Source of the DNA: Caulifigura coniformis
GTDB lineage: Bacteria; Planctomycetota; Planctomycetia; Planctomycetales; Planctomycetaceae
Length of the DNA: 64,000 bases
Direction: 5' to 3'
Assembly: GCF_007745175.1 (NCBI RefSeq)
Contig: NZ_CP036271.1
Location: 4,600,314-4,664,313 of the forward strand
Positions 18,084 to 27,300 of this stretch are shown one piece after another. Each line of letters opens with the position of its first letter. Position 1 is the first letter of the stretch. The notes beneath the pieces were generated by a model. The model was not told the origin of the DNA, did not search any database, and saw only the letters and a list, made by a program, of their open reading frames with translations. Position numbers and translations under genes: made by a program.

Positions 18084-18095
18084 TATTCATGAATA
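18084..18095. promoter_or_regulatory. Palindrome between metR and metE, candidate MetR site
   Basis: TATTCATGAATA is a perfect 12-bp palindrome (18084-18095) in the divergent metR-metE intergenic region, 26 bp from the metR start. It contains TTCA/TGAA halves as in MetR sites, although MetR's usual TGAA-N5-TTCA order is inverted here. Its position suits an autoregulatory LysR-type site. Confidence 0.45.
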
Positions 18096-18193
18096 CGTGA
18101 GAATTTATCATTTTTCATCATTTCAGGGGAAGAGTAGGCTCTGGGCGTCTCAAACACTCAGAGTCTCAAGACCGAACGAAACAAGGTCATCTC

Positions 18194-20488
18194 ATGATCA
18201 CGTCGCACAATCTGGGCTTCCCCCGCATCGGAGCAGAACGCGAACTGAAGTTCGCGCAGGAAACCTACTGGAAGGGACAGTCGAGCCTCGCTGACCTCAA
18301 GGCCGTCGGCGCCGAACTCCGTCGGCAGAACTGGCAGACGCAGGCCTCGCTGGACCTGGTACCGGTCGGCGACTTCGCGTTCTACGACCAGATGCTCGAC
18401 ATGAGCTTCACGCTCGGGAATCTCCCGGAGCGGGTCCGCGGTTACGAGGGGGACCTTCTCGACAACTACTTCCGCGTGGCTCGAGGACGCTCAGCACCAC
18501 AGGCAATGGGTTCGAACCCGGAAGGCGTCGCCGCCGGTGAAATGACCAAGTGGTTCGACACCAACTACCACTACATCGTTCCCGAGTTCACCGCTGGTTC
18601 CGAGTTCAAGCTGGATGCGGCTCGCCTCGTCGACCAGATCCGGGAAGCCAAGGCCGTCGGAGTGAACGTCAAGCCGGTCATCGTCGGCCCGGTCACTTAC
18701 CTGGCGCTCGGAAAAGCGAAAGACGATTCCGACAACCTCGCTCTGCTGCCCAAACTGCTCACGGTCTATCAACAGCTGCTGGAGACGGTCGCCAACGAAG
18801 GCTGCGAATGGATCCAGGTCGATGAATCGATCCTGGTCACCGAACTGGAATCGGCCTGGCAGAAGGCGTTCGAGACGGCCTACCAGGCGCTGAGCACCAG
18901 CAAGGTCAAGATCCTGCTGACAACGTACTTCGGCCCGCTGCTTGCGAATCTGCCTCTTGTCGCCGCCCTGCCGGTTGCTGGCGTGCATCTCGATGCCGCT
19001 AATGCCCGCGAAGAAGTCGCGACGTTGATTCAGAAGCTGCCGGCCGATCGCGTGCTGTCGCTGGGCGTCATCAACGGCCGCAACATCTGGAAGACCGATC
19101 TCAACGGCCTGCTCGATTGGCTGGAGCCGATCGCGAAGCAGCTCGGCGATCGTCTTTGGATCGCTCCGTCGTGCTCGCTGCTGCATGTGCCGGTCGACCT
19201 CGACAGCGAGAAGAAGCTCGACGGCGAGATCAAATCCTGGCTGGCTTTTGCGAAGCAGAAGCTCGAAGAACTCCGCGTCGTCAAGCAGGCGCTGGCCGGC
19301 GGCCGAGGCTCGGTGGAAGCCGAACTCAAAGCCAATCAGGCCGCAATCGCATCGCGTCGTCAGTCGCTTCGAGTGAATAACCCGGCTGTCAAAGCCGCCG
19401 TCGCCAAGATCGACGCGAAGCTCGGTGAGCGGAAGAGCGAGTTCCCGAAGCGCGCAGAAAAGCAGGCTGCGATCCTCAAGCTTCCCAAGTTCCCGACGAC
19501 GACCATCGGCTCATTCCCGCAGACGGCCGACATTCGCCGAGCCCGTAATCAGTTCAAAGCCGGCAAGATTGATGAGACCAGCTACACCGCAGCGATGGAG
19601 AACGAGATCGCCCGGTGCGTCCGCGAGCAGGAAGCTTTGGGGCTCGACGTCTTTGTGCACGGTGAAGCCGAGCGCAACGACATGGTTGAGTACTTCGGCG
19701 AGCAGCTCGACGGGTACGCCTTCAGCGAGTTCGGCTGGGTGCAGTCGTACGGCTCCCGTTGCGTGAAGCCGCCGATCCTGTTCGGCGACATCAGCCGGCC
19801 GAAGCCAATGACGGTCCGCTGGATCAAGTACGCCCAGTCGCTGACGAAGAAGCCGATGAAGGGAATGCTGACCGGCCCGGTCACGATCCTGAACTGGTCG
19901 TTCGTTCGCGACGATCAGCCGCGTTCAGTTTCCTGCAAGCAGATCGCCCTGGCGATTCGCGACGAGGTGCTCGACCTCGAGAAGGCCGGCGTGCAGGTCA
20001 TCCAGATCGATGAGGCCGCGCTCCGCGAAGGTCTGCCGCTCCGGCGTTTCCAGTGGAAAGAGTACCTCGACTGGGCCGTGGAGTCGTTCCGGATCGCCGC
20101 GAACGGTGTGTCGGATAGCACGCAGATCCACACCCATATGTGCTACTCGGAGTTCAACGACATCATCGAAGCGATCGCCCAGATGGATGCCGACGCGATC
20201 ACGATCGAAACCTCCCGTTCGGATATGGAGCTGCTGGAAGCCTTCGAGACGTTCAAGTACCCGAACGATATCGGCCCGGGTGTGTACGACATCCACTCGC
20301 CCAACATCCCCACCGAGAAGCACATCGTCGGGCTGATGCAGAAGGCGGCGGAGCGGATCCCCGCCGAACGCCTTTGGGTGAATCCGGATTGCGGCCTGAA
20401 GACGCGGCAATGGGAAGAGGTGATTCCGGCCCTGACCAACATGGTCGCGGCCGCGAAGACGCTTCGAGTCACTACGAACGCTCAGTAA
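18194..20488 (+). CDS. metE: Cobalamin-independent methionine synthase
   Basis: This 764-residue enzyme, normal length for MetE, transfers the methyl group of 5-methyltetrahydropteroyl-triglutamate to homocysteine in the cytoplasm. The N-terminal barrel begins [22 protein letters not shown]; the C-terminal barrel begins [17 protein letters not shown]. The zinc ligands are visible as His648 and Cys650 in HTHMCYSEF and Cys733 in [24 protein letters not shown] is the conserved substrate strand. The start ATG 18194 has AAGG about 10 bp upstream. The metR-metE-metF arrangement forms a methionine block. The cobalamin riboswitch at 15199 is 2.8 kb upstream with an intervening minus-strand gene, so it probably does not control metE. 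Confidence 0.97.
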   Translation: MITSHNLGFPRIGAERELKFAQETYWKGQSSLADLKAVGAELRRQNWQTQASLDLVPVGDFAFYDQMLDMSFTLGNLPERVRGYEGDLLDNYFRVARGRSAPQAMGSNPEGVAAGEMTKWFDTNYHYIVPEFTAGSEFKLDAARLVDQIREAKAVGVNVKPVIVGPVTYLALGKAKDDSDNLALLPKLLTVYQQLLETVANEGCEWIQVDESILVTELESAWQKAFETAYQALSTSKVKILLTTYFGPLLANLPLVAALPVAGVHLDAANAREEVATLIQKLPADRVLSLGVINGRNIWKTDLNGLLDWLEPIAKQLGDRLWIAPSCSLLHVPVDLDSEKKLDGEIKSWLAFAKQKLEELRVVKQALAGGRGSVEAELKANQAAIASRRQSLRVNNPAVKAAVAKIDAKLGERKSEFPKRAEKQAAILKLPKFPTTTIGSFPQTADIRRARNQFKAGKIDETSYTAAMENEIARCVREQEALGLDVFVHGEAERNDMVEYFGEQLDGYAFSEFGWVQSYGSRCVKPPILFGDISRPKPMTVRWIKYAQSLTKKPMKGMLTGPVTILNWSFVRDDQPRSVSCKQIALAIRDEVLDLEKAGVQVIQIDEAALREGLPLRRFQWKEYLDWAVESFRIAANGVSDSTQIHTHMCYSEFNDIIEAIAQMDADAITIETSRSDMELLEAFETFKYPNDIGPGVYDIHSPNIPTEKHIVGLMQKAAERIPAERLWVNPDCGLKTRQWEEVIPALTNMVAAAKTLRVTTNAQ

Positions 20489-20610
20489 GAAAAGATCGTC
20501 GGTCACTTGGGCGGCGACGAACAAGGCCACTGACCTCAAGAAGTCGGCCGGTCTCGAGCGAAGTCCTTCTATCGCATTGTCAGTTCTGAAAGCTTGATTG
20601 CGGGGTCAAC

Positions 20611-21582
20611 ATGAACATCAGAGACGCCTACGGTCCGAATCGCTTTGGATTGTCATTCGAGGTGTTTCCGCCGAAGTCCCTGGAGGGAGACCGTCAGCTC
20701 GCGACTGAGTTGGAAAAGCTTGCTGAATGTCGGCCTGCATTCATTTCCTGCACGTACGGAGCCGGCGGATCGACCAGTAAGCGGACGTTGGAATGGTGCG
20801 GCAGGATTCAGCAGGAGTTCTCAACTCCGGCAATGGCCCACCTGACCTGCCTCAACTCGACCGCTGACAGTCTCAAGCACTGGATGCGGCAGGCGTTCGA
20901 TAGCGGAATCAACAATCTGATGGTCCTGAGGGGCGATCTTCCCAGAAACGCATCGACTGGCGGCGAAGAAGCCCCGGGCGGCCTTCGCAGGGCCCATGAA
21001 CTCGTGACGCTTGCCCGCGAGCTGTCCGACAGCATTGGAATCGGCGTGGCCGGCTATCCCGAAAAGCACCCGGAATCGCCCGATGATGAGACGGACCTGC
21101 TCCACCTTGGCACGAAGGTGCGGTGTGGCGCCGATGCCGTCTTCACTCAGCTGTTCTTCGACAATCGGACCTTCCTCGCGTTCCGCGATCGAGCAATTCG
21201 GGCCGGGATCCAAACTCCAATCGTCCCTGGCATCATGCCGGTCACGGAGTATGACAGTCTGGTCCGAATCAGCTCACTCTGCGGGTCGGTGATTCCGGAC
21301 GAGTTGCAAAGCGGACTCGAGGCCGCGCGTCATGATCCTGTCGCGCAGTTCGAATTCGGTGTCGACTACGCAATCCAGCAATGCCGAGACCTCATCAGGC
21401 ATGGAGTTCCAGGAATCCATTTCTACGTTCTCAACAAGGCGGCCGCGGTCCGTCTGATCGTCCGTGAGTTGTTGTTCGATGCCCGCGACTTGAGTCCGAT
21501 CGCCGGTCGCACACCTGGCAAGCAGCTGGCAAGCTGCGACAAAGATCTCGTTGCGGCGAGGCAAACAGAAACGTGGTACTGA
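20611..21582 (+). CDS. metF: Methylenetetrahydrofolate reductase
   Basis: A 323-residue MetF reduces 5,10-methylene-THF to 5-methyl-THF with FAD, feeding MetE. Seen are the opening strand LSFEVFPPKS, the catalytic region SCTYGAGGSTS, the folate/FAD loop LMVLRGDLP, AGYPEKHPES, DAVFTQLFFDN, PIVPGIMPV and GVPGIHFYVLNKA, in family order. It starts 122 bp after metE on the same strand. A C-terminal tail of about 25 residues after the last helix (DARDLSPIAGRTPG...) is not conserved. It probably belongs to the metE transcript or is co-regulated by MetR. Confidence 0.96.
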   Translation: MNIRDAYGPNRFGLSFEVFPPKSLEGDRQLATELEKLAECRPAFISCTYGAGGSTSKRTLEWCGRIQQEFSTPAMAHLTCLNSTADSLKHWMRQAFDSGINNLMVLRGDLPRNASTGGEEAPGGLRRAHELVTLARELSDSIGIGVAGYPEKHPESPDDETDLLHLGTKVRCGADAVFTQLFFDNRTFLAFRDRAIRAGIQTPIVPGIMPVTEYDSLVRISSLCGSVIPDELQSGLEAARHDPVAQFEFGVDYAIQQCRDLIRHGVPGIHFYVLNKAAAVRLIVRELLFDARDLSPIAGRTPGKQLASCDKDLVAARQTETWY

Positions 21583-21767
21583 TGCGGCCGTGCGAGATCG
21601 CGGCGATGAACAAATCGTGGCCCAATCGACTCCTTGAGACCGAACGACTCAATCAATCGAGGCGTGGGGGGCAGCGTCATCACGCCCGCGAAATGCCGAG
21701 CCGTGTAAGATTCCTCCATTGGTTGTCGGAGCCGGGTGGACTCGGCACGCGGTTCCTTCCAGTGATT

Positions 21768-23807
21768 TCAGGGGACTGATTCGCGTGCGGCCGAATCGCT
21801 GGCTTCCGGCTCCCCGTCGGCGTGATGCACGACCCACTGCGGATACGGAATCACAATTCCGCGCCGGTCGAATTCGGTCTTGATGCGCCGGAGCATCTCC
21901 CGTTTGACGCCCCATTGCATATGCGGCCGGGTCTTGATCGTGAACTTGACCAGAACGGCCGAATCTCCGAGGGCGTCGACGCCCTGCATTTCGGGCTGCC
22001 CGAGCGTCTGCGGCCCGTACTTCGGATCGTCGCGCATCTGCTTCGCCAGGTCGAGAAGCAGCGTCATGACCTCGTCGATATTCTCCTGATAACCGACAGG
22101 GATCTGGAAAACGGCCCGCGACCAGCCGTGCGTCATATTACTGACCTTCGTGACCTGGCCATGAGGGATGAAGTGCACAGTCCCCTCTTCGTCCCGAAGT
22201 ACGGTCATCCGCAGCGAAATGTCTTCGACGACGCCGGAGGTGTCGGCGATCCTGATCACGTTTCCGACGCTGTACTGGTTCTCCGCGAGGATCATGAAGC
22301 CGGTGAAATAGTCCTTGATCAGGTTCTGGGACCCGAAGGCGACGGCAGCCCCGATCACGGCGGCTCCGCCGAACAGCACGCTGACATCGATTCCGGACGT
22401 ATGCAGCACGGCGAGGACGCCCAGCGTGAGCACCGCCATGCTGACCGCATAGCGGAAGACCCGCTGCAACGTCTCCGCGCGCTGTTCGCGTTCGGCCGAG
22501 GATCCATGCCGACTGCGGCGCATGAGCGTCCCGATGACTCTCCTCGCAACGATCTGGCCTGCCCACCAGATGACGAGCAGCAACAAGACAAGCCCAAGCA
22601 CCCGCGGGCCGGTATTGCGAATCCATCCGCCGATGCGATGTGGAGCGACCGGGCTTTCCAGCAGGGCCAGCTTCGCCTCAGCGCTCTTGAGAGACTGAGC
22701 TGCCCCTTCCAGCTCTTTCCCGGCCAATGACCGGGATTCCCGCAATCGCTCCAGGAGGACCCGCGATTCGTCCACGCGCGTTCTCTGGAAGGCGATCTCA
22801 GCCCGCGTCGCCTCAACCCGACCGGCCTCGCGGGCGAGTGCCTCCTCCAGGGAGCTGGTTTCGGCCTCGGGAGTCCCGTCCGACCGCCGCTGTTCGAGCT
22901 CCCGTCGCTGCTCCTGAACGGTCTTCGTGGCAGATTCCGCTTCCTGTCGCGTGATGTCGAGCAGGCGTTCGGCGCTTTGCAGGTCGCGTTCGAAGATCGC
23001 AATGCTTTCGTCGAGTTCCTGGACTCGCTCGTTCGCGAGGTCCAGTTCCCGTCGGCGCGATTGAAGTTCGCGCTTCGCCGCCAGGACTGGCTCGGCTTCG
23101 ACGGCGGGCGCGGGGTTCGACTCTTCCTTCTGGTCCGCGGCGTTTGCCTTTGCACCCGGAGCCAGGGCCTCCGCGGCCGGCCGGTCCGCGGCGGTATTCG
23201 AGGGTGACTTCGATTCCTCCGGGCCAGCGGCGTTCGCATCGGCAGCGGGCTGCCCGTCCGGAGCGGCCTTCGGCGGGCGCGACCTCGGACTGGGTTGCGA
23301 GCTGGCCTCCGGCTCGGCCGACTTCAGTCGTTCCAGCCCCTTCTCCTCCAGGGCGATTTTTTCCGTGAGGATTTCCAGCTGTTCCTGCACGGCCTTGCGC
23401 CGGCTGATCGTCCGGTCGAACTGGGCTCGCGCGGCCTCCCTCTCCTTCTCCAGCTTCTCCAGCGCGGGTCGCCGGACCTTGAGTTCCTCCTCTGTGGCGG
23501 CTTCCATGCCGGCCCGCGTTTCGGTGACGAGCGAATCCTTGGTGGTGAACTCGGCCGATCTGGCCTCGAAGTCTTGCTGCAGTTCCTCGCTCAAACGACG
23601 CAAGTCGGCCTGACGCTGGCGATCGGCCGTCAGCAGCCGCTCCAGCCCGGCGATGCGTTCCGCGGTCGTCGGTTGCGTCTGCCCCGACGTCGCCGAATTG
23701 GCGGCCGTCGCCGGGGCCTCTTTCGATTCGGTCTTCAGTTGACCGGCCGACGCATGATGCCCCTGAGAGAGAACCAGGAGGCAAAGCAGGACGCGAGAGA
23801 GAGTCAT
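21768..23807 (-). CDS. MscS-family mechanosensitive channel with coiled-coil periplasmic domain
   Basis: The 679-residue protein has a signal peptide (about 1-22) and a long periplasmic coiled coil (about 50-415, rich in Glu, Arg and Leu heptads, with a Pro/Ala-rich linker near 150-210). Helices follow near 430-455 and 490-510, then the MscS pore helix VLFGGAAVIGAAVAFGSQNLIKDYFTGF and the beta domain EDISLRMTVLRDEEGTVHFIPHG. The last domain ends in the IPYPQWVVHH region. This resembles the large MscK/YbdG-like group rather than minimal MscS. It should release solutes on membrane tension. It is convergent with metF, and no partner gene is apparent. Confidence 0.92.
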   Translation of the reverse strand: MTLSRVLLCLLVLSQGHHASAGQLKTESKEAPATAANSATSGQTQPTTAERIAGLERLLTADRQRQADLRRLSEELQQDFEARSAEFTTKDSLVTETRAGMEAATEEELKVRRPALEKLEKEREAARAQFDRTISRRKAVQEQLEILTEKIALEEKGLERLKSAEPEASSQPSPRSRPPKAAPDGQPAADANAAGPEESKSPSNTAADRPAAEALAPGAKANAADQKEESNPAPAVEAEPVLAAKRELQSRRRELDLANERVQELDESIAIFERDLQSAERLLDITRQEAESATKTVQEQRRELEQRRSDGTPEAETSSLEEALAREAGRVEATRAEIAFQRTRVDESRVLLERLRESRSLAGKELEGAAQSLKSAEAKLALLESPVAPHRIGGWIRNTGPRVLGLVLLLLVIWWAGQIVARRVIGTLMRRSRHGSSAEREQRAETLQRVFRYAVSMAVLTLGVLAVLHTSGIDVSVLFGGAAVIGAAVAFGSQNLIKDYFTGFMILAENQYSVGNVIRIADTSGVVEDISLRMTVLRDEEGTVHFIPHGQVTKVSNMTHGWSRAVFQIPVGYQENIDEVMTLLLDLAKQMRDDPKYGPQTLGQPEMQGVDALGDSAVLVKFTIKTRPHMQWGVKREMLRRIKTEFDRRGIVIPYPQWVVHHADGEPEASDSAARESVP

Positions 23808-24345
23808 TTGTTACGAGGTGAGTTGTCGTTCAGGGGCAGGCAGCAGGCGCATTCACACTCGCCTGTGGCCGACCGTGGTTCATCGGACCCCGAACGACCT
23901 TGTCCCAATGCGGCGAGCCCGGTTCGAGGGCGAGTCCATCATAGCCAATATTCTTTCGGCAGGTTCTTGCCGTCATGGAACGGGGCACGAGAGTTCCTGC
24001 AGTTGCGGCACCTGTCTTTGCGGCGTCATGGTCGCCATTGAAAGCACCAGGCGGGTCCGTTCGACCGTGCGATATCCATCCGCCACACACCGGGCGTCAC
24101 CGTGAGCGCGCGTGGCGATGGTCCAGCTCTGCGTTCACGGCCTGCCAGATTGCCGCGGCCGTTCCAGTCAGGACGGCCGCCATCCCATGGGCTGCAGCAG
24201 TCAGAATTCCACAATTCCTCGGGCCGATCGGGGATGGTTCCTCTGCACCATCGGCGACCAGCGCTTCGAGAGAAGGATTGAATTACCATCCGTCCTGCGA
24301 TCACACCGTGCTTCCATCGATTTCTAGCTCGAGGTCTGGCAACGC
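23808..24345. other. Intergenic region, no gene recognised
   Basis: A 538-bp gap lies between the divergent MscS gene and the giant fusion gene at 24346. Short open frames on both strands lack family resemblance, and I see no riboswitch or clear operator. It should contain the two divergent promoters, and a GAGG at 24331-24334 serves the downstream start. Confidence 0.5.
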
Positions 24346-27300
24346 ATGAAACGCTTTCATCCCACGGACGCCTGCTCTCTGTGGATCGCCGCCTGGAGAT
24401 TCGTGTGCCTGTGTGCCGCGTTCGTACCGGCCGGTGTCGCTTCCGCGGGGCCGCTGGTCTTTGAAGGGAACGCAGGGTCTGGGAAGGGGAAGCACATCGT
24501 TTTCCTGGCGGGCGACCATGAGTATCGCTCGGAAGAAACGCTCCCCGCGCTCGCGCGTCTTCTGGCAAAGCATCACGGATTCAAATGCACGGTGTTGTTC
24601 AACATCGACCCCACGACCGGCGAGATCGTGGCCGGGAATTCCAACATGCCGGGAATGGAGGCGCTCGACACGGCGGACCTGGCCGTGGTGTTCCTGCGCT
24701 TCCAGGATTTCCCGCGGGAGCAAATGAAGCACTTTGACGACTATCTCGACCGCGGCGGTCCGATCGTCGGCCTGCGGACAGCGACGCATGCGTTCAAGAT
24801 GACAGCCGCGAGCCCGTTTCCAAAATACTCCTACGACTACAAGGGTACCGACTACGAGCTGGGCTTCGGGCACCAGGTGCTGGGGCAGACCTGGGTGGGA
24901 CATTACGGAAAGAACCACACTCAAAGCACGCGGATCACGATCGTCGATGACCGGAAGACGCATCCGATCCTGCGCGGCGTGAAAGACATCTGGGTGCAAG
25001 CCGGAGGCTACGTGGGCAAGCCAACGGACGGCGAAGTCCTGACGCTGGCCCAGCCTCTTAATGGCATGGCGCCCGATTCTCCGACCGACGAGACGAAGCC
25101 CCCGATGCCTTCGGAGTGGACGCGGAGTTACAAGTCCGCCTCGGGCAGGACGGGGCGGGTGTTCACCTCACTGTACGGCACGCCCGAAGACCTTCTGAAC
25201 GATGGCTACCGCCGGATGCTGGTCAACGGATGCTTCTGGGCGGTCGGCCTGGAGGATTCGATCATGCCGGACGCCGACATCCGTTTCGTCGGGCCGTTCC
25301 AGCCGAACACCTTTGCCGGTGGCCGATATGCGCGCGGAATCAGGCCGCAGATGTATGCCGGGTTCGAGAGCCCGATTCCAGCGACGCACGACACACGCGG
25401 GCCAGCCCCGAAGCCTGCCCGTCAGCCGGGCGGCAAGGAGTCTGCTGCAAAACCGGCCGCTGCTGGTGCTGAGAAAGGGACGACAGCCGCAAAGGTCACG
25501 TCGAAGCCTGCGAGAATCGTCCGGATTGAATTGCCCGGCGAGAAGCGGATCCTCACGCTCGCGGAAGTCGAAGTCTTCAGCGGCGGAAAAAACGTGGCCC
25601 GGGGCGGAAAGGCGACGCAATCCAGCACGAACGGTCCGGGCGTCGCTGCACGAGGGATCGATGGCAACAAAGACCCCGACTGGTCCAGGGGCGGGCAAAC
25701 GCATACGACGAACAGCGGTTCTTCGAACCCGTGGTGGGAGGTCGACCTCGGCAAGGCCGTCGATGTCGAGAAGATCACCGTCGCCAACCGGAAAGGGTTC
25801 GAGAGACGACTCGACGGTTTCACGCTCGCGCTGCTCGATGCGGATCGCCGCGAGGTGTTCCGGATCACGAACGTCGCCGCTCCGGAATCGCTCGAAATCG
25901 ACGTGAAGGGGGGAGGCAAGCTGGCGTACGCCACATACGACGGCAAGCCGGATTCCGAGGCCGCAACGGGACAAAGGATCGCAAAAGGCGCTCCGGCGAA
26001 GGCAGGCGAACAGAAAGCTTCTGAGGCCTCCAACGAGCCGGTGCTTTTCGACGTTCCCGCCGATTACCGCGACCCCGCAGCGTTCGCGTTCCAGAAGAAC
26101 GACGTGGTGGCGATTGTCGGGAACGGCCTCCCCGACCGCATGCAGCACGATGGCTGGCTGGAGACACTGCTGCAGAACGAACTGAAGGGACGCCAGCTCC
26201 GCCTTCGTAATCTGAGTGCGAGCGGCGATCGGCCCGACTCGTTCCCGCGCAGCCAGGGGGCCGCCTCGATGACCGAATACCTGCGGCACGTCAAAGCCGA
26301 CGTGGTGCTGGCATTCTTCGGCTACAATGAGTCGTTCTCGGGAGTGGAAAAGGCGGACGAGCACCGTCAGAAACTCGTCGCCTTCGTGAAGAAGACGCGG
26401 GGCTCGAAAGCGAACGGCAAATCGTTTCCCCGGATCGTGCTGTTCAGTCCGATCGCTCATGAAGACACGCACAACCCAAACCTGCCGGACGGCAAGGCGC
26501 ACAACATCCAGCTGGAGGCATACACGAAGGCGACAGAGGCTGCCGCCAAAGAAGCGGGCGTCGGGTTTGTCGATCTCTTTCATCCTTCGCTGGAGCTGTA
26601 TCGGGCTGCACGAACGCCGCTGACGATTAACGGGGTGCACCTGACGGAGGAAGGGAACCGGCAGCTGGCGGAAGTCATTGCCAGCGCCCTGCTCGGGCAT
26701 GCGGTCAGCTCTTCGGCCTCCCTGCAACCTCTGCGGAACGCCGTCATCGTCAAGGACATGCACTGGAACAACCGCTATCGCGCCCGTGACGGCAACGACG
26801 TCTGGGGCGGCCGCTCGACGCTGGCATTCACCAACGATCAGACCAACGCCGTTGTGCTGCAGCACGAGCAGTCGATGCTCGACGTGATGACGGCGAGTCG
26901 CGACTCCCGGGTCTGGGGCCTTGCGGACGGAAAAGAATTGAACGTCGACGACAGCAATGTTCCCGGCCCCATCGAGGTGATCTCGAACGTGGGGGGAAAG
27001 AGCAAGAGTTCGAGCGCCCTGAAGGAAGGGACGCTGAACTACATCAGCGGTGAAGAAGGAATCGCGCACATGGGCGTCGCGAAGGGCTTCGAGGTCAGCC
27101 TGTTCGCCGACGAATCCAGGTTCCCGCAACTCGCGAACCCGGTACAGCTACAGTTCGACACCCGGGACCGCCTGTGGGCAGCCGTCTGGCCGACCTACCC
27201 GAAGTGGGAACCGCTCAAAGAGATGAATGATGCGATCATCATCCTGCATGACGACGACAACGACGCGCGGGCCGACCGCGTGACGGAGTTCGCCCGCGTG

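Noticed and set aside
15199-20488. Cobalamin riboswitch controlling metE
   Set aside because: It is 2.8 kb upstream, with the DUF4465 gene and a minus-strand metR between; metE has its own divergent promoter with metR.
25168-27129. Long open frame antisense to the giant fusion gene
   Set aside because: It lies wholly opposite conserved SGNH and discoidin-like domains, has Arg-rich shadow composition and no family match.
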